From Prorocentrum cordatum (lineage: Eukaryota; Sar; Dinophyceae; Prorocentrales; Prorocentraceae), in assembly GCA_963575745.1 (NCBI GenBank), contig CAUYUJ010014553.1, positions 1 through 64,000 on the forward strand: a stretch of 64,000 bases of DNA, read 5' to 3'. The notes below the pieces were generated by a model. The model ran no database searches and was not told the DNA's origin. It saw nothing but the letters and a program-made list of their open reading frames with translations. Below, one piece after another: positions 10,882 through 19,192 of this stretch. Every line of letters begins with the position of its first letter. Within the stretch, counting starts at the first letter, position 1. A program made the translations under genes and the position numbers.

Positions 10882-10905
10882 CCTGACGAGGAGCAGAGCG
10901 AGCAG

Positions 10906-11781
10906 ATGGTTGAGGCCAGTGCCGAGGTGCACGAGCACGACCAGTGGAGCCCCAATACGGTGCACTACGATTACTACACTGGAAAGCCCCTTGACAAGGA
11001 TCTGTACCAGAGATGTCGCGACGACGAGCTTCAGGCCATGAAAAACTACGGAGTCTACGTGGAGGTGGCAACGTCGACGGCGACCGACGGCAGGCAGATC
11101 GGAGGCTTCCCCATGGCCCATCAGAAGGCAGGCAGAGTTAGGTGGAGGTTCGTGGTGACCGGGATCAACAAGCGCGAGGTGCGTGAGGACAACCACCAAG
11201 GCACGCCGCCGCTAATGATTGCGAGGGCGACGCTAAGCCGTGCCGCATCGAGCCCTACTTCGACGGGAGACCACAAGCGGATGATCCAGGTCTGGCACGT
11301 CAGGAAGGCTTTCTTCAACGCTGACCTCGATGAGACGATCTACGTTCATCCTGGGCGCGAGCTGTGCCCTCCTGGGAGGTGCTGGTGGCTGCGGAAGGCC
11401 ATGGGCGGCGCCAGGAAGGCATCGCAGATGTGGGGGGAGCTGGTGCGGACCACCATGGGTGGCGGCAACTGGGAATGCTTGACGGCGACACCTAGTGTGT
11501 TCTACATGCCAGCGAGCCCCAACGTCCCTGCCGTTGACGAGGGCAGTGCGGCGACCTGCCACGCATACGACTTGCTGGCCGAAGGCTACGACGAGCAGCT
11601 GGACGAGCTGGACGAGTTGCTAAACGGCATCTCGAGGTCACAGCGAGCGCCAGATTGGGTCCTGGAAGACCTGGGCAGGCGAACCACCTCAAGAGGATCA
11701 TCGGGTACACCGATCAACTGCCAGGCTCAGCGCATCCAGGTTTCTTCTGGACAGCGTATCTCAAGCACGTGGATTTCATGA
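10906..11781 (+). CDS. pol: Reverse transcriptase, element 1 (inactive)
   Basis: Copia RT (RVT_2 type). Recognisable blocks in order: a fingers start (KPLDKDLYQRCRDDELQAMKN), GRVRWRFVVTGINKREVRED, GTPPLMIARATLS, then motif A as WHVRKAFFNADLDETIYV and the W-L-R-K-A-M-G-G-A-R-K-A block. The motif A catalytic Asp is His here. The position of the DD box reads CHAYDLLAEG, without two adjacent Asp. Both metal-binding sites are lost, so this copy cannot polymerise. The frame is lost after about 11640, where the connection domain should follow. Confidence 0.75.
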   Translation: MVEASAEVHEHDQWSPNTVHYDYYTGKPLDKDLYQRCRDDELQAMKNYGVYVEVATSTATDGRQIGGFPMAHQKAGRVRWRFVVTGINKREVREDNHQGTPPLMIARATLSRAASSPTSTGDHKRMIQVWHVRKAFFNADLDETIYVHPGRELCPPGRCWWLRKAMGGARKASQMWGELVRTTMGGGNWECLTATPSVFYMPASPNVPAVDEGSAATCHAYDLLAEGYDEQLDELDELLNGISRSQRAPDWVLEDLGRRTTSRGSSGTPINCQAQRIQVSSGQRISSTWIS

Positions 11782-12062
11782 TTCAGTGGGCACATAAGCG
11801 CAAGGCAGCTCCTACTCCAGGAACGAAAGCGACAGGTGAAGGCCGACGAAACATCTTAGACCTTCTATCCAAGGGTCGAGCTCGGGAAGTCGCAGGTTCA
11901 GCAGGCGCGGCACGCTACCTCTCTTAGGACAGGGCCGACACGATGTACGCCAGCAAGACCGCGATGCAGGGCGTTTCAAACCCCAGTTTTCTGATGCATG
12001 CGCGAGTTCAGCGGCTTGGACGTTATTGCGAAGGACAGCCGGTGTAGGTCTGATGCTACCCT
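11782..12062 (+). pseudogene. RT-RNase H connection remnant
   Basis: Short frames continue from the RT (frame 1 from 11655 to 11927 reads HLKRIIGYTDQLPGS and TAYLKHVDFM), but stops and shifts prevent one reading. No domain can be named. It is the decayed connection region between RT and RNase H. Confidence 0.35.
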
Positions 12063-12431
12063 TTGCAGGGTACTCCTGAAGGCGTTCGCGTTGACGGAGA
12101 TGCAGACTGGGCCCCCGCGGGCGAATTGCAGAGGCTATCCACGAGCGGAGGAGCAATGCGGTATGGTGACTACACGTGGGGCTCCTTCTCAGTGACGCAG
12201 AGCACTATAGCTCTGAGCTCAGGGGAGTCCGAGATGTATGCAACAGGCAGTGCGGCTGCCAGAGGACTCCAGTGCAAGACCTACCTGATCGAGACCCAGA
12301 TGCAACCTGAAGGTCTACAGCGACAGCACCGCGGGACGGGGCATGTGCAGCAGAGCGGGCGTGGGCAAGGTCAGGCACTTGGAACTGAGGTACTTGTGGA
12401 TTCAAACGCGGCTGCGGCTCAAAGCGTTTAA
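12063..12431 (+). pseudogene. RNase H, N-terminal half, element 1
   Basis: GVRVDGDADWAP gives the first Asp of a Copia RNase H. SVTQSTIALSSGESEMYA is the highly typical second block carrying the catalytic Glu. A frameshift follows near 12340 and the rest continues in the next feature. RNase H removes the RNA template during reverse transcription. Confidence 0.7.
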
Positions 12432-13083
12432 GCTCCTGACGGGGGATGTTAACGAGATGGCAGCCGACGTGCTCGCCAAGTACAGCGAGTCGTCGAAGAT
12501 AGAGAAGGACTGCGTCACTCTGAACCTCATGTTCAGGAGACAGTTCCAGGGCTTGAGCGCGATGTCAGTTTTCGCGGGAGTCGCGCCTTTTGCGTCAGGC
12601 GAGAAGCTGGCGGTGTACGGGGGGCCAGGCCAGGCAGCGGTTTGCCCCGCACCTGTGCCCCACTACGTTGACATCGGGGAGTTCTCGCTCATCCTGAAGA
12701 CGAGTGCCTTCGTGGTGATCGCTGCGGTGTTCTGTTTAGTCTGCGTGTGCGGTTGCTGCGCGAGAAGCTACCTCGAGAAGGGCCCCGCATCTGGAGACGC
12801 CGACGTCTACCTGGCTACGCGCACTGACGCGGAGGTCAAGACCATATGTGTACACGGACTTGGTGCAGAGCCTCGTCCAGCACGATGCGACGGAGGGGCG
12901 AGGCACAAGCTTTTGAACGCGTTTGTCGTAGTCGACATGAAGCAGATCTTGAGAGCCAAAGGCCTGCGCGTGAGTGGTCTCGAAGACGACCTGATCGCTG
13001 GGCTGATCAAGAAGGGCAGTGTCCTGTCGGATCGCCAGGCCAAGGAGGTCGAGCAGCTGCGAGTGACGGCTACGACGCGCTGA
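12343..13083 (+). CDS. RNase H C-terminus fused to a membrane segment and SAP-like tail
   Basis: Residues about 10-50 are the end of RNase H: VRHLELRYLWIQTR and a later VNEMAADVLAKYS with the last catalytic Asp. Beyond it is a long non-canonical tail. Residues about 117-140 (LKTSAFVVIAAVFCLVCVCG) form one hydrophobic helix long enough to span a membrane, followed by Cys-Cys and basic residues. Residues about 208-245 (LRAKGLRVSGLEDDLIAGLI) resemble a SAP-type DNA-binding helix pair. Copia polyproteins normally stop soon after RNase H, so an added membrane-anchor-like tail is unusual. Assignments are by eye. Confidence 0.6.
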   Translation: MCSRAGVGKVRHLELRYLWIQTRLRLKAFKLLTGDVNEMAADVLAKYSESSKIEKDCVTLNLMFRRQFQGLSAMSVFAGVAPFASGEKLAVYGGPGQAAVCPAPVPHYVDIGEFSLILKTSAFVVIAAVFCLVCVCGCCARSYLEKGPASGDADVYLATRTDAEVKTICVHGLGAEPRPARCDGGARHKLLNAFVVVDMKQILRAKGLRVSGLEDDLIAGLIKKGSVLSDRQAKEVEQLRVTATTR

Positions 13084-13436
13084 CCCCTGACCAGGATCAA
13101 CCTTCAGGACTTGAGTAGCCCTGGGGCCGCTGAGCAGTGGATCGAGACGTTCAAGGGCGAGTGCCTGGCATCGCCCCGATGGCTCTCAGCTGATCCACCC
13201 AGGGAGCTAGACGGAGGGTCGCAGGAAGCATTGCGACAGCCGAGGCTGAGCTAACGACCGGACTGCGGTTAGTCGCGCGCCTGCCAGCGGCGGGTAGCCC
13301 CGCGCTCGAGCTGCGGGCCCGCGGGGGGCCCCGCAGAGGGCCCGCAGAAGACCCGCGGAAGGCCCGCGGAAGGGTCCACAAAGCTGGTGCCCTGCTCGCG
13401 CTTCTCGGCTGGAGGCCGAGCCGCTTCCCTGCGACC

Positions 13437-13453
13437 GAGGGGGGGGGGGTGCT
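13437..13453 (+). other. G-tract, candidate polypurine tract
   Basis: A run of about eleven G follows GACCGA and precedes TGCTAGG. Its place downstream of RNase H is where a polypurine tract priming plus-strand DNA belongs. The true right LTR starts 2.85 kb later, which supports an insertion or rearrangement between 13.45 and 16.30 kb. Confidence 0.4.
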
Positions 13454-13748
13454 AGGAAGTTTGTTGTTTTAGGATGATATATGATGATATCACATTATAA
13501 TCAGACTGTTTGGGCAAAGGCCCGAAATACTGTAGCCCTTTGTTGCTCCAGAGAAAGAGCAGCCCTCCTTCCCCCTGTCGCCAGTCTACCTGCGGGGAGA
13601 CCTGCTATGGCTATGCCCCGACCAAAAAGGGAACGACTCAGAGGACAAGTGCGAGCCGACTGTCTCCTAAGGTACACTGAGCTCTACAATTGGCATCGAG
13701 AATGTAGTCTTTGTTGGGTTAACTAAGAGTATCCACAGGCTACTTCCG

Positions 13749-14165
13749 GTGGACTACGCTGACAGCTGCACATTGGTGCATTATGACAACGACGTGAATC
13801 CAGGCTTCCACTGCAATGAAGCTGAAGGCACTGCCCTGATTATATTTTATGATATAACTGGATCAACACATTCGAGGATCATCCAGTGCCAGAAGTCCAC
13901 TAAACCTCAAGCGGGTTTCGACCAAGACATGGCGAAACTTGAACGAGGTGACGCACCGACGCAAGGCAACAACGCAAGAGTTCCCTTAGAAGCCGAACCA
14001 CCGCAGGGGGATGGGCGGATCTCTACGATGTACGAGGAATCAGAAGCGGACCTTGGTGCGCATATTATGGAGGTGTGGTACACAGAGTTACATGAGGAAA
14101 GGGAATTATTGGAGGCAGCTCCATTAAGTGACCTTTTGCATTGCGCCCACACATACGATCACTGA
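13749..14165 (+). pseudogene. Unknown N-terminal part of second Copia fragment
   Basis: 138 codons, less GC-rich than the preceding element. Reads acidic and polar sequence without a clear domain. It joins the RT block in another frame at 14128 and may be the linker before RT. Confidence 0.3.
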
Positions 14166-14847
14166 CATCTGTGTGCTGGTCGCGGTAGCCGAAGAACAGT
14201 CGGGCCCCCTGCTTGCGTTGGGCCATCCGCGCGACTCCGATATCGAGGAGACGTATCATCTCCCGCTATGTTCTACGGGCGAAGACCATAGTTACGGATT
14301 GGACTCGGACGAAAACGGTCGATATTTTGAACTGTGCTTTCCTGCAGAATTGTCAAATATAGTTTCATCCGAACAACATAGGATATTAGATTTCGACCGT
14401 GTGACCACCATGCGAGTATATGTAACCGCCGCAGCAAAACGTGCTGCAGTCGTCAAGGAGGACGACCTCCTCGCGAAGGCCGACATTCAGGCGAACCCAG
14501 TTGAGGTATCAAAGGCCCTATATACTGAACTCAAGTCATGGGTTGACATTTTGTGTTTCAAGACGCAAGGTAGATCCAAAGCGTCAGGCATCATGATTTC
14601 GAGGTGCGTATATAAGTGGAAGTTCGTAAAGAACGAACAGGGCGAGATGGGGCGCGCCATCAGACTGCGCCAGGTACTTCGGGTTTTCATGGACCTCGAG
14701 GCTTTCGGCGTGGAAACATTATCTGGAACAGCGCGGCGGCCAAGTGAGAGATTGCTCGCAAGCGCGGCAGCGTGCAAGAAGCAATGGATCATTGCTTCCC
14801 TTGACGTCAATGTGGCTTTCCCGAAGGAATTAACAGGAACTTGCTGA
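14128..14847 (+). pseudogene. Reverse transcriptase, N-terminal half, second Copia lineage
   Basis: Residues about 140-238 are a Copia RT start: RCVYKWKFVKNEQGEMGRAI, then SGTARRPSERLLASAAACKK and motif A as WIIASLDVNVAFPKEL with the catalytic Asp kept. The sequence differs strongly from the RT at 10906, so this is a second element lineage. A stop at 14845 ends the frame and the rest follows in frame 2 after a shift. Confidence 0.68.
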
Positions 14848-14869
14848 GGCAGTCGGTGCAAAGGAATGT

Positions 14870-15682
14870 GTGGCGTGCTTTGCCTTGCCGCCTGGACCAG
14901 CATCGGTGCTTCGATCCCTCCCGGGATTCGAGCGCTACGATGAGTCGAAGCACTGCTTGCAGTGCCTCAAGCCAGGCGCCGGCGCCAAGGATGCATCCAG
15001 AGCCTTCTCACTGAAGCCCAGAAAGACCGCGAGAGGCCTTGGTCTCAGACCCACGTCCTACGACGAGGAGTCTAGGACAAGCAGTGACCTTCTCGCAGCC
15101 AAGCATGTCGATTATATCAATATGGCCTGTGCTGAGGACGCCGTCGACAAGTGCGCCGAGAGCGTCGAGGACACTTCTGGTAAGTGTAAACTCAACAAAC
15201 ACACGTATACCAAGTGTGCTGTGAGATGCGCCAAGGATGGGGGCGATGATGTGACGGTGGATGAAGATGGATACATCAAACAGCTCCGTCCTATGCGACA
15301 TCCTGATCTCACAGGCGCAGACGCCGACGCCAAATCATCACATGTGGTTGCTGACGAGTTTGTCAGTCTCAGAGGCGCGTTGGCTTACGCATTCATCACA
15401 CAGGTGTGGTTGAGGGTATATGTGGTCTCTCTGCAAGGGGGCCAAGAACTGACCAACATACAGCTGCGACGACTGAGCACGATTGCCAGGAAGCTGGAGG
15501 CCTGCCCTAAGAAAATCGCTTATCGATCGATGACTCCAACGGGCGAAGTTGACCTGCGCAGTGACTCTGGCTATCGACGTTTCAGTGGAGATGCCGATGA
15601 CGGGGTAAAGGACAACGGTATTCGCGGGCAAACTTGCTTCGGCGTGGAAGCACGCCCACTGGTGCGCCTGTCGTCCATCTGA
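14870..15682 (+). pseudogene. Reverse transcriptase C-terminus and RNase H start, second lineage
   Basis: Begins with the FALPPGP...LPGFERYDESKHCLQCLKP block of Copia RT and continues through AFSLKPRKTARGLGLRP. The DD box reads KHVDYINMA, so the second catalytic Asp is Tyr. LRGALAYAFITQVWLRVYVV and DLRSDSGYRRFSGD follow as the connection and the first RNase H block. Decayed and inactive. Confidence 0.68.
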
Positions 15683-15873
15683 CCTGTGCGCACTGTAAGA
15701 CTCGCCTCTTGCAAGTCCGTTCAAGCTAGTCAGCAGAATCACTACCCATAAGTTGGAGGACTGCTATCCCACGATCGTTACTCTGCGCGAACTCCACGCA
15801 GGACCACTGACACCCACTCAGTTGACAGACGTGCTGAAGATGGGTGGCCTAAGCATTAAGGTCACTTTGATCA

Positions 15874-16140
15874 TTGATGCCGAGTCACTCTTCAAGTCCT
15901 TCGACTGAGTGTACATGTCGGGGACGCATCAGTTGGATACGACAGATGACTGAGCGAGGTGTCGTACATAGTATTCAGTGGTGTGACACTCGCAACATGA
16001 CTGCGGACGGTCACACATATGGGAATATTGATAGAGACATGCTCCTGCAGGTCATGGGAGGAACGCAATCCTTCAGGCATGGTTTAAAACGTCATACTTT
16101 GTACCGGGCCGGCCAGACAACATCGTCTGATGCCGCCTGA
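15874..16140 (+). pseudogene. RNase H C-terminus, second lineage
   Basis: Residues about 17-65 read ISWIRQMTERGVVHSIQWCD and then TADGHTYGNIDRDMLL, the end of a Copia RNase H carrying the last catalytic Asp (normally AD-G/L-TK). It ends at TGA 16138-16140, 162 bp before the right LTR. The preceding 15683-15873 still shows RNase H-like pieces broken by stops. Confidence 0.6.
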
Positions 16141-16302
16141 GCAGCGTTCGCTTATACAGCGATTTGCTCCCAAGGCAACCTGCGCGCAAGGGCATTTGCT
16201 TGCGGGTTCACCTTCCTTACGAACCTGCCTTTTGCTGCCTTTTTGTACATGTAGTGTTTAGTGTTTAGTGGTGGCGGACCCGCGCATCGCCCCCCCTTCC
16301 CG

Positions 16303-16575
16303 ACTCTAAAGTGAGCTGGGACAGTGGCGAGAGATAGCGAGCGTTTGTCCGTGGCCGCTCGGGTTCAAGCGGCCGGCCGCCAACATATGACTGTGCCTCA
16401 TCGCGAGTCACGCTACTTGCCATCGGGACCGAACGCATCTTCGCTTGAGATGGCCCGTCGCTCCCCGCGACGACCTCCTCCGACTGGGACGATCGTTGCT
16501 ATGGTACAACAGAGCTGGAGCTGGGCTTCGCCTGCGGCGAGGCTGCTGGTTGGGCCTTCCAACCCCCTTCAAGCT
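16303..16575 (+). repeat. Right LTR of element 1
   Basis: 273 bp from ACTCTAAAGTGAGC to CCTTCAAGCT, homologous to 6640-6929 with scattered substitutions and one gap of about 17 bases. It is followed immediately by the ATGTG duplication. No purine-rich tract precedes it; the preceding sequence is C-rich, which fits disturbance of the internal 3' end. Confidence 0.82.
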
Positions 16576-16580
16576 ATGTG
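16576..16580. repeat. Target-site duplication, right copy (ATGTG)
   Basis: Identical to 6635-6639. Confidence 0.75.
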
Positions 16581-16795
16581 GCCGTCAGCTGGGCTAGAGC
16601 TTGGCCAGGCTTTCGGGCCAGTTGTTCCCCGACTTGGTATGGGGAACTTTCGGGGGGCGCGCGGGGGAGCAAGAGGGTTGGAATCGCCCATGTGTCCGAG
16701 CATCGTGGCAAGATCCCCGCCAAACTATCGGGCCATGTGTTCCCCCAGCCGTTGAGGAAGCCCTTCGGAGATCACTCGGGGGAGGATGGCGGGGA
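16581..16795. repeat. Satellite flank resumed after element 1
   Basis: Contains GAGCTTGGCCAGGCTTTCGG and GTTCCCCGA landmarks also found at about 3916-3960 and 4888-4925. This is the right half of the satellite unit split by element 1. Confidence 0.65.
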
Positions 16796-17035
16796 AACTC
16801 AGGAAGAGGAGGGTGAGGGGAAGGATGAGAAGGATGAGGAACAGGATGGGGAACAGAAGGAGGAGAGGAGGAAGAGGAGGAGGAAGAGGAGGAAGAGGAG
16901 GAGGATGAGGGGGAGGAGGAGGAGGAAGAGGAAGAGGAACAGGAGGAGGAAGAGGAGGAGGAGGATGAGGAGGAGGACTAGGGAAAGGAGGAGGATGAGG
17001 AAGAGGAGGAGGGGGAGGAGGAGGAGGAGGAGGAG
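16796..17035. repeat. (GGA)n/(GAA)n purine tract
   Basis: Imperfect GGA/GAA triplets for about 240 bp. Frames open through it encode only Glu/Arg/Lys or Pro/Leu runs. The left LTR of the giant element starts at its right edge. Confidence 0.92.
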
Positions 17036-17374
17036 TAAATATGCTCCTCTCCGCCTCATATTCAATTAGAGCTTGATGACTTGCGTGCTTCGCACTGTCT
17101 GCCTGAACTACTGCTGCGTCCTGCAGCTGTATTGATTGCTCAAACAAGCCAGCCTTGGCTTGCAGGAGAGAGAAGGAGCGCGCCAGCCCTCGGCCGTCGC
17201 GCGTCGTCGGTCGTAGGCCAGCCGGCCTCCTCCCTACACATTCCTGATGGAGTAATCTTGCTTAACGGATACGTGTCTTATCGATGTCTCATCCCGTCCC
17301 CTCTCTCCCTGAGCAGAGTGAACGTGAGACCTTAATTCCTTTGGCATCTTATCCCGACTCTCAGAGGAAAGACT
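17036..17374 (+). repeat. Left LTR of element 2
   Basis: 339 bp from TAAATATGCTCC to AGAGGAAAGACT, matching 39473-39813 with about a dozen substitutions and a 2-bp indel (about 96% by eye). Low divergence implies a recent insertion. A perfect hairpin (CAAGCCA, loop GCCT, TGGCTTG) lies at 17145-17162. No TG...CA ends. The exact 5' edge is uncertain by 2-4 bases because GGAG precedes both copies. Confidence 0.88.
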
Positions 17375-17385
17375 GGTTATCAGCC
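17374..17385 (+). other. Primer-binding site, tRNA-Met-like
   Basis: TGGTTATCAGCC begins at the LTR boundary and resembles TGGTATCAG of initiator-tRNA-Met primer sites with one extra T. It is the natural minus-strand start. Confidence 0.55.
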
Positions 17386-17468
17386 GAAACGCGCGACTTA
17401 GTCGACGCGGGGCCAACTCGCCCGGGAAAAGAACTTCGGGTGGGCCCCGCGACCTAGTCGCTGCGGGA

Positions 17469-17939
17469 ATGAGCTGTGATAAGACAGATGACGATTGCGT
17501 CGTTTCCCGAATCGCCGAAAGGCATGTTGTGCAACGTGACGGACAGAGTGCTATTGAATGCGGCCCGACTCAGGGCCGTATCCCTCTTTCTTATATCGCC
17601 GCTCGGGTAACTAGTGGCAGAAGCACTGAAGGGGTGGCAGAGATGTCGGCAAGTGTCTCTCCCTCCGGGATTCCGATTGGTAACCGGGAACAAACCCCAG
17701 ACCCGCACGGGCGAAAAGGCGCAACAGCGAGACCTAGACAAAGTGCGTTCTCGTCTTGGAGTGCCAAATCGACGGAGTCAATCAGCCCGATTCCAAATGC
17801 TACACATACAATCGTGCCTGCCACTGGTGAAACCAGTAGGCAAGGTGGTGCCCATGAGAACGCAGGCTTTTACCCCAGCGTCCCAGGCGAATGGGCAGGT
17901 GCGAATAGAGACGTCCCCGTCCCAATAGCGTTAAATTGA
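17469..17939 (+). CDS. Unknown 5' protein of element 2
   Basis: 156 codons of polar sequence with no recognised domain, sitting between the primer site and the zinc-finger proteins. A hinge-like Ser/Thr/Pro composition suggests disordered protein. It may be the 5' part of Gag separated by frameshifts, since 17994-18296 is another short open stretch of similar character in a new frame. Confidence 0.35.
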   Translation: MSCDKTDDDCVVSRIAERHVVQRDGQSAIECGPTQGRIPLSYIAARVTSGRSTEGVAEMSASVSPSGIPIGNREQTPDPHGRKGATARPRQSAFSSWSAKSTESISPIPNATHTIVPATGETSRQGGAHENAGFYPSVPGEWAGANRDVPVPIALN

Positions 17940-17993
17940 CAACTCGGTCAGGACAGCGATGATCCCATTGATCAAGAACATGGAGTAAACTCA

Positions 17994-18296
17994 ATGGAGG
18001 AGGATCTTGATAATATCAACAACGAAATCTCTCTGAGCCGAGAATTGCCCCTCATGATGGAAGAAGACCTCCCCGCCCAAGGCGAGAGGTGGTCTCCAGA
18101 TGGATCTGATGAAGACACTAGTATCCTGACGCCTCAGGCGGACAGGACTGACGCTCAAGCGAAGCACGAGAGGGAGTCCACAGGCCGAACCCCTGCACCT
18201 CACCTCAAGAAGCAGAGAAATGATGATTATGACCTAAATGTCTCACCACTGAAGGAAGGTTTCTTTCGTTCCGCGGTCACCTCGGGCGACTGGTAA
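17994..18296 (+). CDS. Short acidic protein, possible Gag N-terminal piece
   Basis: 100 codons, rich in Glu and Asp (MEEDLDNINNEISL), followed by a basic KKQR patch. Ends at TAA. No domain. In-frame connection to neighbours is broken. Confidence 0.3.
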   Translation: MEEDLDNINNEISLSRELPLMMEEDLPAQGERWSPDGSDEDTSILTPQADRTDAQAKHERESTGRTPAPHLKKQRNDDYDLNVSPLKEGFFRSAVTSGDW

Positions 18297-18329
18297 CCCT
18301 CTTTACCAGCTGTCGTTGAGGATGGGGAA

Positions 18330-19160
18330 ATGGTTGGACAACCAGCTTCGTGCACTGAGCTAATAAAGCAGGACGAGAGGGATGATGAGCTCCTAGACGT
18401 ACCCAAACCCCCAGAAAGCATTTTTGCTCGCCCCAGATCGAATGCGTCTAGTAGGGGAAGACCCAAAATACCTAGATCAGGAGCGAGGTCTACTTCAAGA
18501 AGCAACAGTACCATTTCTACTATGGAGGAATGCTGGAACCCGAGCACTGACTGTACGCCTCAGGCGGAAAGCAGATGTCCGGGGAAAGCCTACCGGACAG
18601 AAGGTGCATGTAAGCATCTAGTTTGTAAGAGTTGCTTTGAAGTACGCCGCAAGTGTAATGCCCAATGGTTGTGTACCGAGTGTCTTCCCATGGAAGAACA
18701 CAGCTGCATTTATTTTCTAATGCAGACAATCCAGGATCAGGCTGGGCTGGCCGAGGCTAACACCCAGCGAGACTTCCTCGCGAGTGAAGCACAGTTGGCC
18801 GAAAGGGCCCGCCTGGGTCGAGAAGAGATGATTGCGACCATGGAAGAAGTTCGGAGAACATTGGAGGCTGAGAGACTCGCCCTAGCTATGGCCGCTAGGG
18901 GGCGAGAGCGAGAACTGATGGAACGAATGTATCATCAGACCGCGGCCGCTCAGCGGCAGGCGGAGGTGGAAGCCGAAAACAGATATCGCGAGATGCTGGC
19001 TTCTGAACGGCAGGCCATTGCGGCGGCTACTGCTCAATCTGTCGATGCCGAAACGGTCGCTGCGGCTGTTGCGGTGGCCAGAGTAGAAGGAGGACGAATC
19101 GCTACAGCCAAGGCGGAGCGTGAAACGCCAGGCTGGAAGCGGTCAACACCCAAGCTGTAG
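18330..19160 (+). CDS. Zinc-binding, coiled-coil Gag-region protein
   Basis: 276 residues. Residues about 70-127 hold many Cys and one His in a RING/B-box-like arrangement (CKHLVCKSCFEVRRKC, WLCTECLPMEEHSC), so zinc binding is likely. Residues about 140-270 are a long Glu/Ala/Arg-rich helix with heptad-like spacing (coiled coil). Such a protein could oligomerise and bind RNA in the particle. The order disordered N-terminus, zinc cluster, coiled coil resembles TRIM-like architecture, but that likeness is only in outline. The next zinc protein begins 32 bp downstream in another frame. Confidence 0.55.
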   Translation: MVGQPASCTELIKQDERDDELLDVPKPPESIFARPRSNASSRGRPKIPRSGARSTSRSNSTISTMEECWNPSTDCTPQAESRCPGKAYRTEGACKHLVCKSCFEVRRKCNAQWLCTECLPMEEHSCIYFLMQTIQDQAGLAEANTQRDFLASEAQLAERARLGREEMIATMEEVRRTLEAERLALAMAARGRERELMERMYHQTAAAQRQAEVEAENRYREMLASERQAIAAATAQSVDAETVAAAVAVARVEGGRIATAKAERETPGWKRSTPKL

Positions 19161-19192
19161 CTGCGAAGATAGCCGACCAGAACAATCAATAT

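Larger units (their letters stand above)
6640..16575 (+). mobile_element. Composite Copia-type LTR retrotransposon (element 1)
   Basis: LTRs at 6640-6929 and 16303-16575, a tRNA-Met-like primer site right after the left LTR, ATGTG duplications on both sides, and the order gag, protease, integrase, RT, RNase H define a Copia element. Two RT-RNase H blocks occur: a GC-rich one joined to gag (10906-13083) and a less GC-rich, different one (about 13.7-16.1 kb). The simplest reading is a nested insertion or recombination between two elements. Frames are broken in many places, so the copy is dead. The flanks are the same satellite on both sides. Confidence 0.85.

Noticed and set aside
12680-12800. 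Envelope protein from the membrane segment of element 1
   Set aside because: One helix only, no signal peptide, and fused to RNase H rather than encoded separately; not an Env.
13451-16302. A third LTR starting at TGCTAGGAAG after the G-tract
   Set aside because: No second copy of that sequence was found in the window.
16725-17147. Minus-strand Pro/Leu-rich frame ending in a plausible peptide
   Set aside because: It is the complement of the GGA tract; the end falls in the left LTR of element 2.
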